Shown here in pieces: positions 1 to 11,689 of a stretch of DNA of 64,000 nt. This DNA comes from Bos javanicus (taxonomy: Eukaryota; Chordata; Mammalia; Artiodactyla; Bovidae), in NCBI RefSeq assembly GCF_032452875.1, contig NC_083897.1:8724854-8788853 (forward strand). Reading direction: 5' to 3'. The notes under the pieces were generated by a model that searched no databases, was not told the origin of the DNA, and worked only from the letters and a program-made list of their open reading frames with translations. The first letter of the stretch is position 1; every line of letters begins with the position of its first letter. The translations under genes and the position numbers were made by a program.

Positions 1-148
1 CCAAGGGAGTGAATGTAGACCAAGATGAGAATGAATAGAGCCTAAGACTGAGAAACTTTAACATTTAAAGGTCAAGTAGAAGAGGAAGATCCAGCAAAGG
101 AGAGTGAGAGGAATTAGCCATAGATGTAAGAAGAAATCAGAAAAACGT

Positions 149-236
149 ATTGAGTTGGCCAAAAGTTCATTTGGGTTTTTCCATATGATGTTATGGAAAA
201 TTTCGAATGTACTTTTTGGCCAACCCAACAGTATTA
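149..236. mobile_element. Mariner-type MITE (foldback, about 85 bp)
   Basis: The ends are inverted copies: TTGAGTTGGCCAAAAG on the left and TTTTTGGCCAACCCAA on the right, with inner arms around TTTTTCCATA and TATGGAAAA. This is the layout of short non-autonomous mariner elements common in ruminants. It has no coding capacity. A second copy lies at 54992-55072. Confidence 0.7.
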
Positions 237-440
237 CAGAAACCAGTGGAAGAGTTTTCCATAAATACAGAGCTGTGGCTGTGCCAAATGCTACTAAAAG
301 CAAATATGATGAATATTTAAAAGTGTCCACTGTATTTAGTAAAATGATGGTCACTGGTAACTTAAGTGACAGCTGTTTTGGTAGAGTGATGGGGGGGGTG
401 GGTAGAAGCCCGAGTCAAATGGTTGATGAATGACAAATAT

Positions 441-830
441 TAAGTACCTGTATTATATATTAAGATATATTAAAAGTACATATATTAAGGTTACAAGAAT
501 TAAAGCTAAGGTCTGTCAGAGAAGAGAGGTACAAATATGAAAAAGGAGAAAACTAGAATAAATCCTGTGTTGTTGGATTGGAATTAGAGTTATTAATGGA
601 AATTTGTAGCTTTCTTTTGCTAAATCACTATAGATATAAATAAGTATATTATTATTGTAAACATATGTGTATATTCCCTAGTTCTGTTCACTGTGAGGGT
701 CTAGGAATAGTAACATCCTAATAGCAATGGACAAACCTAGTGCCCAGAACTTGACTTCTAAATGCCATTACACCAAAAAATACCAGGCTCCCTGGAGAAA
801 TCCCGATTCCAGGGTTAGAACAGAGAAAGT
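441..830. other. Intronic stretch, nothing recognised
   Basis: AT-rich sequence with no repeat, exon or RNA that I can name. It is taken as TENM1 intron because no exon is seen up to the first recognised one at 49943. Confidence 0.4.
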
Positions 831-834
831 ACAA

Positions 835-1740
835 AATGAGACTGGGACGTCGCGCTGTGCCAGAAAGTAAGTAATGAAGGGCTCAAAGAATGATGAGGAT
901 ATGTCCAAAGGACACAAAAGCCAGCCAGCTTGAAGCGGTTATCACTGGCTGAAACAAAACAATTTGGGTATCAAAATAAATTCAAATACCAACAAATATA
1001 ATCCACTGAATTACAGGCGAAGCCATGAGTTCAAACAGATCTACATAAATGACTGTATAAATTGAAAGTTTGATGAATAATGGAAGATGTATATAGCTTG
1101 AAAGCACCTCCCAACAAAACGCTTATTAATTACAAGTGGAAAGGGGGAGAGTGCAGTAGAGAAGCCTTGCAGATACCATCTTAATTAAGTATTCAATTTA
1201 ACTTCACTGGTGGTGGGACAAATCAATGACAGATACCACCTGATGGGATACCATAACAACACAGTATTCATTTTGTGATATTCTTGCCAAAGATGCATAA
1301 CCCAAATCTCATTATGAGGAAATACCAGAAAAACCTAACATTGAGAATCATTCTACAAAATAACTGGTACAATCTTCACAAATGTGAGTCATGAATGTCA
1401 AGGAAAGAATGAAGCACTTTCCAAGATGAAGGAAAATAAAGAGATATGACAACTAAAACTCAATGCTTGATTTTGAACCAGATCCTTTTGCTACAAGAGA
1501 CATTACTGGGACAAATGGCAAGACATGAACGAGTTCTAAGAATTAGATGATAGTGATGTCTGAATGTTAATTTCATTATTTTGGTAATTTTATTGTGGTT
1601 ATGCAGAAAAGTATCCTGATTTTAGGAAATACATAATAAAGGAATTGAGGGAAATGGGTCGACAACTTAATCATTCATGTTCTAGAGGGAAATTCTTTAC
1701 TTAAAGTTTTCTGTAGTCTTGTGACTTTCAAAATGAAAAC
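835..1740 (+). mobile_element. Old L1 3' end (L1M-like remnant)
   Basis: The region resembles the 3' UTR of ancient mammalian L1 elements. The clearest part is 1465-1660: a 'gaccagatccttttgctacaa'-like stretch, then 'gacattactgggacaaatgg', 'gttaatttcattattttg' and 'tgtggttatgcagaaaagta'. It is heavily mutated with no open frame. The family is assigned by eye and the left edge is vague. Confidence 0.45.
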
Positions 1741-2244
1741 AAAAGTATGAATGAAAGGAAGTGGGGAAGTGAAGTTGAATCATGAAAAGGAGGAAATAGA
1801 TGTTTGGCTAGCTAGCAGAGAATGTGGGATGCCAACTAAAAAAATTTTTTTTTTTCAAATGAAAGAGACAAGATCAGGTTTAAAAGCTCTTGAAAAAGAT
1901 TTAGTAGAAACTTTGGGGTTAAACTCGTATATGTGAGAAAATGGAAAAGGGGCAGGGTTTTGAGTACAGGTGGAAGGACTGACCTTTGACAGGAGGAAGA
2001 AAGAGGGCACTGGAGCAGACACAATCTTATTTAAGATTTGATGGCAGGAAACTGAGAGAGTTCTCATATGATGGTTATTTTCTCTATGAAGCAGGAAGCA
2101 AGGTCATCCGCTGAGAATGAATGGACAGTGGGGAAGTTGAACGTTTGATAAATGTATTGCTGGGCTATGTTACTGTTGAGGGGGCAGGTGAGGTTGGTGA
2201 TCATGAATTTTTCTTGGTACCAATCTACCCAAATGGTATCAATC

Positions 2245-2750
2245 TAGACAACATATCAAAAAGCAGAGACATCACTTTGCTGACAAAGGTCCATATAACC
2301 ACAGCTATGGCTTTTTCAGTAGATATGTATGGATGTGAGAGTTGGATCATAAAAAATGTTGAGTGCTGAAGAAGTGATGCTTTCAAATTGTGTGCTGGAG
2401 AAGACTCTTGAGAGTCCCTTGGACAGCAAGGAGATCAAACCAGTCAATCCTAAAGGAAATCAACCCCGAATATTCATTGGAAGGACTGATGCTGAAGCTG
2501 AAGCTCCAATACTTCGGCTACCTGGTGTGAAGAGCTGACTCATTGGAAAAGACCCTGTTGCTGGGAAAGATTGAGGCCAGGAAGAGAAGGGGGTGACAGA
2601 GGATGAGATGGTTGGATGGCATCACAGACTCAATGGATATGAATTTGAGTAAACAAACTCTGGGAAACAGTGAAGGATGGGGAAACCTGGCATGCTGCAG
2701 TCCATGGAGTTGCAGAGTCGGACATGACTAAGCGACTGAACAGCAACAAC
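2245..2750 (+). mobile_element. BovB LINE, 5'-truncated 3' part
   Basis: This matches the 3' end of the younger BovB copies in this window (for example 18690-19165): the 'aaaagcagagacatcactttgc' segment, 'gagaagactcttgagagtccc' and the terminal 'gcagagtcggacatgactaagcgactgaa'. Many substitutions, stops and small indels mark it as an older copy. It is antisense to TENM1. Confidence 0.8.
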
Positions 2751-3790
2751 CCAAGTGGTGATTTTTCTCCAACAGAGTTTGGCTGTGGGGTACAGACAGG
2801 AACAAGGCTAACAGATGACATCATTGTTCAGGTTTTGCCAGGAAGTTTCAATGGAGCAGGGGACATTAGGGTATTTGCAGGAAGGGTTGAAAAGATAGAC
2901 CATTTGCATTGGAACCAGGGGGAAATAAGTTTTTGTGCTTTCTCCTTTAAATGAACCATTTACATAGAAATTCTGTAACCTTTTACTGATGGGAAAAAAA
3001 ATCCACTGAAAGTATAATTTAGTAAACTTCTGAGGTGTCAGAATAAATGCAAAGTTGAATATGCTCCAAGCTGAAAATCTTACTCTTCTCAATAAATTAT
3101 AATAATGTTCTCTAGTTTGCTTATCATTTGAAATCACTAATCAGAACTTTAAAGCAGTACCACATAATTATAGACTTTAGGTTGAGAAGATTCTATCTGT
3201 TCAGAGTCATTAGAACTGGGTTAAATATATTGATTCTAGAGTCAAAGGACAGCCAGGCTTTTGCAGCTAGTGCCTGAAATCTCAAAAACTAAGATATGAT
3301 CCTGTTACAATTCAGACACCTCCACGTTCATATGAGCAGCTCCACTGTTATCAGTTTTATTTACTGGGGCACTAAAGAAGATTGAACTGGAAGTTTCTTT
3401 TGCCAAAAATGGAGTTCAAAAGCCACTGACTAGTCTAGTGAAAAGAATCCTTAACAACAGTGAGTCAATTTTCTCACAAATTTTAATTATAAGGCCAACA
3501 TGATTTCCCTTACCAGATTTTTTGGTGAATGCACTAACAAAGCATTGTTAAAAATAAACAATAATAAGATTATTGAGAATTTGCAAGGAGAAAAATGTCT
3601 TGAATCTGAGGTACTACTCAGGGTAAGGAAGACTTGGGGGAGGATGGCAGGAGGGTGTCCTATGCAGAATGAAGGGGCTATGTGTAGAGCAGAGGAATGA
3701 GGAAGGCAAGAGCCTAGGAAGAGGTTATAGGCCACTGAAGAGAAACCTTGCTCTTTTCACAATTTTGATGAGATTATGTCTTTGAAAAAA
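2751..3790. other. Intronic stretch, nothing recognised
   Basis: No exon or firmly recognisable repeat. Short open frames on both strands show no coding character and no known domain. Confidence 0.4.
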
Positions 3791-4157
3791 TGATACAACT
3801 CTTCTATAGACTGTGGCCCCATACCCCACCTCTAGTTCATACGTTGAAGTCCTAATTCTTAGTGTGATGGTATTTGGAGGTGAGACCTTTGGGAGGTAAC
3901 TCAGTCATGAGCATGGAGCCATCATGAAAGGGACTAGCGCCCTTAGGAAAGAGGCCACAGAGAGCTAGGTCACCCCTGCTGCTATGTGAAGAGGAGGCAA
4001 GAAGGAATCAGCTATGAACCAGAAAGCAGACCCCCATCAGACACTGAAGTGCCTTGATCTTGGACTTCCCAGCCTCCAGAAATTTAAGACATAAATTTCT
4101 GTTGTTTGTAGGTTACCCAGTCTGTTGCATTTCATTATAGCAGCCTCAATGGACAAG
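3791..4157 (+). mobile_element. MaLR-type solo LTR remnant
   Basis: It follows the pattern of mammalian MaLR-type LTRs: 'gtgatggtatttggaggtgaga', 'ctttgggaggtaactcagtcatgag', 'ccttgatcttggacttcccagcctccag', an 'aaatttctgttgttt' polyadenylation region, and a 'cattatagcagcctcaatgga' end. There is no internal retroviral sequence. The subfamily is not certain. Confidence 0.6.
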
Positions 4158-4224
4158 CCCTCTCCCTGCAGGTATCACTCCAAGAGCTGATGAAGGTGAA
4201 GGCAATGAGACTTCAGATATTTTA

Positions 4225-4406
4225 CCTCATGTGATGGGTAGAATATGATGTCCTTATCATAACCCCTACAACCTGGGAATTAGACCTGATTTTGAAAAAG
4301 AGTCTTTGCAGATGTAATTAAGTTAAAGAGTTGGAGATAATATCATTCTGGATTAATTTGGTGGCCCTAAATCCAATGATAAATGTCCATATAAGACACA
4401 GAAAGG
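4225..4406 (+). mobile_element. MaLR-type LTR, left part (interrupted by L1)
   Basis: Recognisable core: 'cctacaacctgggaattagacc', 'tctttgcagatgtaattaagtt', 'ggtggccctaaatccaatga'. It stops abruptly at 4406, where an L1 begins, and resumes at about 7077 beyond the L1 tail. The two parts together make one LTR of roughly 410 bp. Confidence 0.6.
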
Positions 4407-6288
4407 TCTGATTGCTGTGGCCAAAACTTCCAAAACTATGTTGAACAGTAGTGGTGAAAGTGGGCACCCTTGTCTTGTTCCTGACTTTAGAGGGAATGCT
4501 TTCAATTTTTCACCATTGAGGATAATGTTTGCTGTGGGTTTGTCATATATAGCTTTTATTATGTTGAGGTATGTTCCTTCTATTCCTGCTTTCTGGAGAG
4601 TTTTTATCATAAATGGATGTTGAATTTTGTCAAAGGCTTTCTCTGCATCTATTGAGACAATCATATGGTTTTTGTTTTTCAATTTGTTAATGTGGTGTAT
4701 TACATTGATTGATTTGTGGATATTGAAGAATCCTTGCATCCCTGGGATAAAGCCCACTTGGTCATGGTGTATGATCTTTTTAATGTGTTGTTGGATTCTG
4801 ATTGCTAGAATTTTGTTAAGGATTTTTGCATCTATGTTCATCAGTGATATTGGCCTGTAGTTTTCTTTTTTTGTGGGATCTTTGTCAGGTTTTGGTATTA
4901 GGGTGATGGTGGCCTCATAGAATGAGTTTGGAAGTTTACCTTCCTCTGCAATTTTCTGGAAGAGTTTGAGCAGGATAGGTGTTAGCTCTTCTCTAAATTT
5001 TTGGTAGAATTCAGCTGTGAAGCTGTCTGGACCTGGGCTTTTGTTTGCTGGAAGATTTTTGATTACAGTTTCAATTTCCGTGCTTGTGATGGGTCTGTTA
5101 AGATTTTCTATTTCTTCCTGGTCCAGTTTTTGAAAGTTGTACTTTTCTAAGAATTTGTCCATTTCTTCCACGTTGTCCATTTTATTGGCATATAATTGTT
5201 GATAGTAGTCTCTTATGATCCTTTGTATTTCTGTGTTGTCTGTTGTGATCTCTCCATTTTCATTTCTAATTTTATTGATTTGATTTTTCTCCCTTTGTTT
5301 CTTGATGAGTCTGGCTAATGGTTTGTCAATTTTATTTATCCTTTCAAAGAACCAGCTTTTGGCTTTGTTGATTTTTGCTATGGTCTCTTTTGTTTCTTTT
5401 GCATTTATTTCTGCTCTAATTTTTAAGACTTCTTTCCTTCTACTAACCCTGGGGTTCTTCATTTCTTCCTTTTCTAGTTGCTTTAGGTGTAGAGTTAGGT
5501 TATTTATTTGACTTTTTTCTTGTTTCTTGAGATATGCCTGTATTGCTATGAACTTTCCCCTTAGGACTGCTTTTACAGTGTCCCACAGGTTTTGGGTTGT
5601 TGTGTTTTCATTTTCATTCGTTTCTATGCAAATTTTGATTTCTTTTTTGACTTCTTCTGTGATTTGTTGGTTATTCAGCAGCGTGTTGTTCAGCCTCCAT
5701 ATGTTGGAATTTTTAATAGTTTTTCTCCTGTAATTGAGATCTAATCTTACTGCATTGTGGTCAGAAAAGATGCTTGGAATGATTTCAATTTTTTTGAATT
5801 TACCAAGTCTAGATTTATGGCCCAGGATGTGATCTATCCTGGAGAAGGTTCCATGTGCGCCTGAGAAAAAGGTGAAAATTCATTGTTTTGGGATGAAATG
5901 TCCTATAGATATCAACTAGGTCTAACTGGTCTATTGTATCGTTTAAAGTTTGTGTTTCCTTGTTAATTTTCTGTTTAGTTGATCTATCCATAGGTGTGAG
6001 TGGGATATTAAAGTCTCCCACTATTATTGTGTTATTGTTAATTTCTCCTTTCATACTTGTTAGCATTTGTCTTACATACTGTGGTGCTCCTGTATTGGGT
6101 GCATATATATTTATAATTGTTATATCTTCTTCTTGGATTGATCCTTTGATCATTATGTAGTGACCATCTTTGTCTCTTTTCACAGCCTTTGTTTTAAAGT
6201 CTATTTTATCTGATATGAGTATTGCTACTCCTGCTTTCTTTTGGTCCCTATTTGCATGGAAAATCTTTTTCCAGCCCTTCACTTTATG
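4407..6288 (-). mobile_element. L1 ORF2 5' part, inverted by twin priming
   Basis: Read on the minus strand, this is L1 ORF2. It runs from the end of the endonuclease domain (motifs NIYAPNTGAPQYVRQML and VGDFNIPLTPMDRS) into the reverse transcriptase (SPGPDSFTAEFYQ, LIPKPDKDPTKKENYRPISL, SIDAEKAFDKIQHPF, GTRQGCPLSPLLFNIVLEVL). It ends just before the YADD/FADD catalytic motif. A frame of about 350 codons (5462 down to 4407) is open, with breaks in the 5463-5890 region. It is joined at about 6288 to a plus-strand L1 3' end, and the middle of ORF2 is missing. That is the signature of a 5'-inverted L1 insertion. It is dead as a mobile element. Confidence 0.9.
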
Positions 6289-7076
6289 CTGGATAGGGTG
6301 TGGAGAAAAGGGAACCCTCTTACACTGTTGGTGGGAATGCAAACTAGTATAGCCACTATGGAGAACAGTGTGGAGATTCCTTAAAAAACTGGAAATAGAA
6401 CTGCCTTATGATCCAGCAATCCCACTGCTGGGCATACACACTGAGGAAACCAGAAGGGAAAGAGATACGTGTATCCCAATGTTCATCACAGCGCTGTTTA
6501 TAATAGCCAGGACGTGGAAACAACCTAGATGTCCATCAGCAGATGAATGGATAAGAAAGCTGTGGTACATATACACAATGGAGTATTACTCAGCCATTAA
6601 AAAGAATACATTAGAATCAGTTCTAATGAGGTGGATGAAACTGGAGCCTATTATACAGAGTGAAGTAAGCCAGAAAGAAAAACACCAATACAGTATACTA
6701 ACGCATATATATGGAATTTAGAAAGATAGTAACAATAACCCTGTGTACGAGACAGCAAAAGAGACACTGATGTATAGAACAGTCTTATGGACTCTGTGGA
6801 AGAGGGAGAGGGTGGGAAGATTTGGGAGAATGGCATTGAAACATGTATAATATCATGTATGAAACGAGTTGCCAGTCCAGGTTTGATGCATGATACTGGA
6901 TGCTTGGGGCTAGTGCACTGGGACGACCCAGAGGGATGGTATGGGGAGGGAGGAGGGAGGAGGGTTCAGGATGGGGAACACATGTATACCTGTGGCGGAT
7001 TCATTTTGATATTTGGCAAAACTAATACAATTTGTAAAGTTTAAAAATAAAATAAAATTAAAAAAAAAAAAAGAGA
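6289..7076 (+). mobile_element. L1 3' end (ORF2 C-terminus, 3' UTR, poly-A)
   Basis: It opens in the ORF2 C-terminal region (ELPYDPAIPLLGIHTEE, ITALFIIARTWKQPRCPS, WYIYTMEYYSAIKKN), then the bovine-type L1 3' UTR with a G-rich tract at 6939-6965, and an A-rich tail at 7047-7072. GACACAGAAAGG (4395-4406) before the inverted part and GAGACAGAAAGG (7077-7088) after the tail are a candidate 12-bp target-site duplication with one mismatch. This ties both parts to one insertion. Confidence 0.9.
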
Positions 7077-7312
7077 GAGACAGAAAGGGAGAAGAGGAGA
7101 GAAAACCACACAAAGACTACAGCATAGCCTCGAGTTATGTGATAAGCCAAAGGATGCTAACAGATACCAGAAGCTGGAGGAAGCAAGGTTTTTCCTCTAC
7201 AGCCTTGAGAGGAGGTTCTTATCTGTTGATACTTGAATTTCAGACTTTTAACCTCCAGAACTGTGAGAGAATACATTTCTATCATTAAACAAACAGCAGT
7301 TCTACTGCAGCT
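7077..7312 (+). mobile_element. MaLR-type LTR, right part
   Basis: Continues the LTR broken at 4406: 'accagaagctggaggaagcaag', 'ctacagccttgagaggag' and 'cctccagaactgtgagagaatacatttct', the usual 3' end of this LTR type. It has no coding content. Confidence 0.55.
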
Positions 7313-7394
7313 ATCAAGACCACATATGATCAACCTGTACATCTCTTGGCACTAATTAAGAATAATGATAGTAGTATCCATTGCTAGTGTTGGG

Positions 7395-7625
7395 AATCTT
7401 AGATACTAGACACTGTACTAAATGAGTTAAGGGAATTCTTTTCCTTAGTTTTCACAGTGGCTCTATGATCGAGGCACTGTTATTAACCCTACTCTACAGA
7501 TGAAGGGATCAAGACATAGCAATTTGCCTAAGGTCATATAACTACCAGGCATTAGAGCAGGGATTTGAACCCATACAGTCTGACTCTAGAGCCCACACTT
7601 TTAACCCCTACACTGGACTGCTTTC
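7395..7625 (+). mobile_element. MIR SINE
   Basis: Shows the MIR core order: 'tctacagatgaagggatcaaga', 'tttgcctaaggtcatataac', 'gagcagggatttgaaccca', 'gtctgactctagagccc'. It is ancient and diverged. Confidence 0.7.
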
Positions 7626-8705
7626 AAGGGTAGTTTGGATGCCCTATGGCAGCTGGTAGACGCTTATACTCTGATTGGCTGGACAAGAAGGGGAATTTTA
7701 TTTTTAAGTACAATCTAATTCAGTCAGTCATTGCTATATAATAAGTACAAGTGTACATCACAATGAAATGGAAGCTTTACAAGACTTCTTGTCACTTCGT
7801 TCAAGTGACCAGAGTTGACAAAAGCAAAAAAGTGGTGACTCTTGCAGTGCCATACTTACTACAGCCAACATTAAATTGGGATGTTATTTTACTAATAGTG
7901 TTCAGTTTTTCTATTTCATTTAAGCTATTTGCTCTATAATATATGCAAATGACACTTAATAAAATCATTACATTATCACAATAACATTTTCACCCTTTAA
8001 TTTGACTATATTCCTCTTTCATCCTCACACCTTTGCACTAACTTCTGTTGTAAATTTACTTAATCTACATAAGTTATTCAGCGTAATGGAAAAAAGACAT
8101 AGTAATATGGTGCTATCTCAAAATCAACAGTTTCTCCTCAAAAATGAAGGGTCCTCTGCTCTGCCTTGACATTTGGATTGCTCAGCTATCATAGGAAATT
8201 CTTCTACTTAGACACCTTCCATTCTCTTGGCATATCCTCTTGATTATATTTTTATTTCAGAAGCTAACAATGACATAAGAGAGTACTAATGTGGAGTAGG
8301 CTCAATACCATATTTTTAATATCTCTCTATGTATGAGATGTCTTCAAATGTTGGCTTCCTCAAACAGAATCACATTGCTTTCCCCCCCAAATTTTATTCT
8401 GTCAAGGGATTAAATTCTTTACTTTTCTGAATTAAAATGCCCCAAATGATTCTTAAAGTGCTGGGACAGAAAATCATCTTTAGGTACAAAGTCTCTGATG
8501 TGCGAGGTAGAATCAAGGGACCCAGCTGGGCGTCCTAGGTCTAATTATCAACCCTGTGAACTTGGACATGGAATTTAGTTTGAGTTTCTGTCTTCATTTG
8601 CAAAAGGAGTATGCTCATGCTATCACCTAACCTAATTTATAGGAATATCAAAAATATGGTGTAAATATGTGAAGACACTTTGAAAGCTTAAACAATAAAC
8701 TAATC
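7626..8705. other. Intronic stretch, nothing recognised
   Basis: AT-rich sequence with no exon-like frame and no repeat that I can name. Confidence 0.4.
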
Positions 8706-8714
8706 TTAATATAC

Positions 8715-8910
8715 AAGAAGAGTATGGGCTTTCATGATGGACAGACTTAGATTTGAATCCTGGATCTGCCATCTTCTATGTGTGCGGACTTGCAGAAATT
8801 AATCTTAGTTTCCTAATCTGGCAAATGAGATAAAAATAGCTGCTTAAAAGGGATGTTTTCCACAGGTGATATGTATGAAAGTATTTAGCACACTGACTGT
8901 CACATATCAT
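8715..8910 (+). mobile_element. MIR SINE
   Basis: MIR-like order: 'gacttagatttgaatcctggatct', 'cttagtttcctaatctggcaaatgaga', then 'gtatttagcacactgac'. Confidence 0.6.
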
Positions 8911-10265
8911 CTCCTTCCTATCTCTCCCCTTTATGCCCTTTCTATTTCTGAAGAACACCTCTAGACCCAGGACAGATATGATAACCCATTTAGGGCCAAT
9001 GTTACATTTCCCCTACATGAAGCTCATTAAAAAAGCCCTGAGAGTGTGAAGAGAGAAACCGGTCATGTGTATAACTTGAGAATTAGCAGAACTCTCAAGG
9101 CTTTCTGGAGACTTTATTAACAACTTAAATTGTTTTCTTTGATACCCTAGTTGGCCATCTCAAATAAAAAATAAAAACTCCAGCCTGTGAGAAAAAAAAA
9201 AAACCCAAGGACAGAGCCCCAGGAACTACTGTGAAGTCAAAGTGTCAGGCTCTGAATTTTCTTGGAAAAATCAATTTGAGTCTAACCAAAAAAAAAAAAA
9301 AGGCTGCATTTTGGAAAATTGGCCTTTAATATCTAGAGTATGAGTTTTCAAAGTGTTCTCTAAATTCGATACCATTTTCACCATAGTAGATGGGGTTTTC
9401 TTTCAGTACAGATAATAAAAGGAGTGAATTTTACTACTTTTGACTAGGTGACTTCACGTGTATAAGATGAGTTTTGTTCTTTCTTAGGTCCAACAGAAAG
9501 TTTTACCTTAAAAAAATCACACATAAAAGCAACTTCTTTTCTCCTTTCTCTCTCCAGGTGTGACCTATGAGACCATTTGCTATATATGGAGTCAAGAGGT
9601 AAGAGAATTGTTGGTAAGCTTTGGGAGAAAATTCCATTTTCTAATCTTTGGTACCTTTTCCCAATATTGAAAGCACAGCTACCTAACATTTGTGAATACA
9701 GTGCTGGTTTTGCTTTGCTAATTCTGTCTTTGGTAATGTTTGCTTTTCTCAGTGTCGTCTGTATTTTTCAGCCTCTGGGAACTGATATCACTTGTCCAGT
9801 AACCTAACAGTGATTTTAAACTCCATTTTCTGAGAATGAAACATTATTAATCCTTGGGGTGTTTACTGTAATACAATGCATTGGATAATATGGAACATGA
9901 TCTACTGTTCCACTGGAATGCCAATGTCATGCATCATTAATAAATGCACAGTTCCCATTGAGAGGCTCTTAATTAGCATACATACTTTTGTCATCATATA
10001 TCAAACCAAGCAGACTTTTTCTCATCTTGTGTTACTTTTGCTGACTTGAAAAGCTGAATTCTTATTGTGGCAGTGTGTATTAACATCCAGAATTTATAAA
10101 CCACTCCAAGCTATTTTCAGTATGGAAATGACAACTTGATTTTCTTCAAGCTTTCTTAAATGGAGCAATGTGATGTTTTTCTTCTTAAAAATAATTTCTA
10201 TGGCACCTTTGCAACAAGACCATATGCTGTCACCCTAAACTTAGTTTGGATTATTGAGTTTAACT
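8911..10265. other. Intronic stretch; possible conserved non-coding block at 9840-10010
   Basis: No repeats are recognised apart from short A-runs (9191-9203, 9287-9301). The part near 9840-10010 is repeat-free and AT-rich with homeobox-like TAATTAG and CATTAATAA motifs. Whether it is conserved cannot be judged from one sequence. Confidence 0.25.
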
Positions 10266-10705
10266 AAGTATGGTCTCCAGACCACCTGCTGAAGATCCAG
10301 CTAAGTATATAAATTCTTGGTCCCTATTCCAGATTTACTGAGTCAAATGTGGGGGCAGGATCTGGGAACTTGCCTTTTAATGATATCCTAGGTATGGCAC
10401 CCCACTCCAATACGCTTGCCTGGAAAATCCCATGGACGGAGGAGCCTGGTGGGCTGCAGTCCATGGGGTTGCTAGGAGTCAGACACGACTGAGCAAATTC
10501 ACTTTCACTTTTCACTTTCATGCACTGGAGAAGGAAATGGCAGCCCACTCCAGTGTTCTTGCCTGGAGAATACCAGGGACGGGGGAGCCTGGTGGGCTGC
10601 CATCTATGGGGTCGCACAGAGTCGGACACGACTGAAGCGACTTAGCAGCAGCATTAGTAGGTAATTTTCATGCATTCTAATATTTTAGAACCACTGGTTC
10701 CATGT
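10266..10705 (+). mobile_element. MER5-like hAT remnant, split by a Bov-A2
   Basis: The left part (10266-10385) has 'ggtctccagaccacctgctga', 'agatttactgagtcaaatg' and 'gatctgggaacttgcctttt'. The right part (10655-10705) ends 'tattttagaaccactgg', the usual end of MER5-type elements. The SINE at 10386-10652 sits between them. Confidence 0.5.
10386..10652 (+). mobile_element. Bov-A2 SINE (dimer)
   Basis: Two BovB-derived monomers in tandem, each running from 'ggcaccccactcc'/'ggcagcccactcc' to 'gagtcagacacgactgag' or 'gagtcggacacgactgaagcg', joined by 'ttcactttcacttttcactttc'. It ends in a short (AGC)n tail. Confidence 0.92.
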
Positions 10706-10935
10706 GAAGAGAGCAAGCACTCTTCAATCTGTCTTTTCTTTCCTTAGGAACCTTTACCCTCTTCATCTGAATCTCTTCTCAGTAACCTCATGCTGCCCTA
10801 CTGGCTATTAAGAGATGTATAGGTGTTCCACTGAGAATACAAGATTGGACATAAGAAAGGTCTAGCCCTCACTTTGCCTCTGATTATTCATGAGACAACT
10901 GGAGAGGTTTTAATATTTTTTAAAAAATTAATATT

Positions 10936-11254
10936 AATTTTTGGCTCTGCTGGGTTTTTGGTGCTGTGTGGGCTTTCCTCTAGCTGCAGATAGTGGGGAC
11001 TACCCTCCTGTTGCAGAGCGTGGGCTTCTGATTGTGGTGGACTGAGCACAGGCTCTAGGGCATGCGGGCTTCCGTAGTTGTGGTGCGTGGGCTCAGTAGT
11101 TGTGGCTCCCAGGCTCTAGAGCACAGACTTAGTAGTTGTGCACACGGCCTTAGTTGCTCTGTGACATGTGGGATCTTCCTGGACCAGGGATGGAACCCAT
11201 GTATCCTGCATTGTCAGGCAGAGTCTTTACCATTGAGCCACCAGGGAAGCCCTA
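10936..11254 (-). mobile_element. CHR-type tRNA-derived SINE
   Basis: On the minus strand it begins with 'gggcttccctggtggctcaatgg'-like tRNA head sequence (right end 'gccaccagggaagccc') and continues with the 'gaccagggatggaaccc', 'tagttgtgg' and 'gctctag' repeats typical of cetartiodactyl CHR SINEs. Confidence 0.8.
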
Positions 11255-11685
11255 GGTGTCAATATTTCTGAGCTTTGGTTTCACCAACTGCAAAATGGTG
11301 GAAGGTAGGGAAGGAAGGAGAGGAAGCAAGATTATTAGACGAGTTAATGACAAAGATTTTGTCTGGATTGAACATTCCTGGATTTTATAAATGTTGCAGC
11401 TGCTAGAGGGAGAATAACAGAGGGAAAAGGTAGCCAGGAGGATAAGCTGACAAAGTCAGTAGGCTTGCAGGAGTGGGAGGACCATGAGTTATGGAATCAG
11501 ACTATGGTTTAGGTCATAGCTCTAATATACTATTTGAGTCATCTTGAGCAATATGTAACAGATGTGATAAAGAAGAGACGGAAGGGAAAGATGAGGCGAA
11601 GGACAAAGGAGACAAGGAGAAAGGAGAGGAAGGGAGTGAGATAAGATCATGGTCCTTTTCATGATCTGGTAGATTCATTTGATAA
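11255..11685. other. Purine-rich intronic stretch
   Basis: G/A-rich sequence, especially 11280-11330 and 11560-11640. No gene is seen. Confidence 0.4.
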
Positions 11686-11689
11686 CAAA

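Noticed and set aside
104..433. 109-codon frame on the plus strand
   Set aside because: It runs through the mariner MITE and has no recognisable domain, splice context or coding character.
3791..4157. Retroviral coding sequence linked to the LTRs
   Set aside because: Only LTR-type sequence is present. No gag, pol or env-like frames adjoin it.
4353..5462. 369-codon open frame on the minus strand
   Set aside because: It is L1 ORF2 (RT motifs) in the inverted part of a dead L1. The last codons run into LTR sequence.
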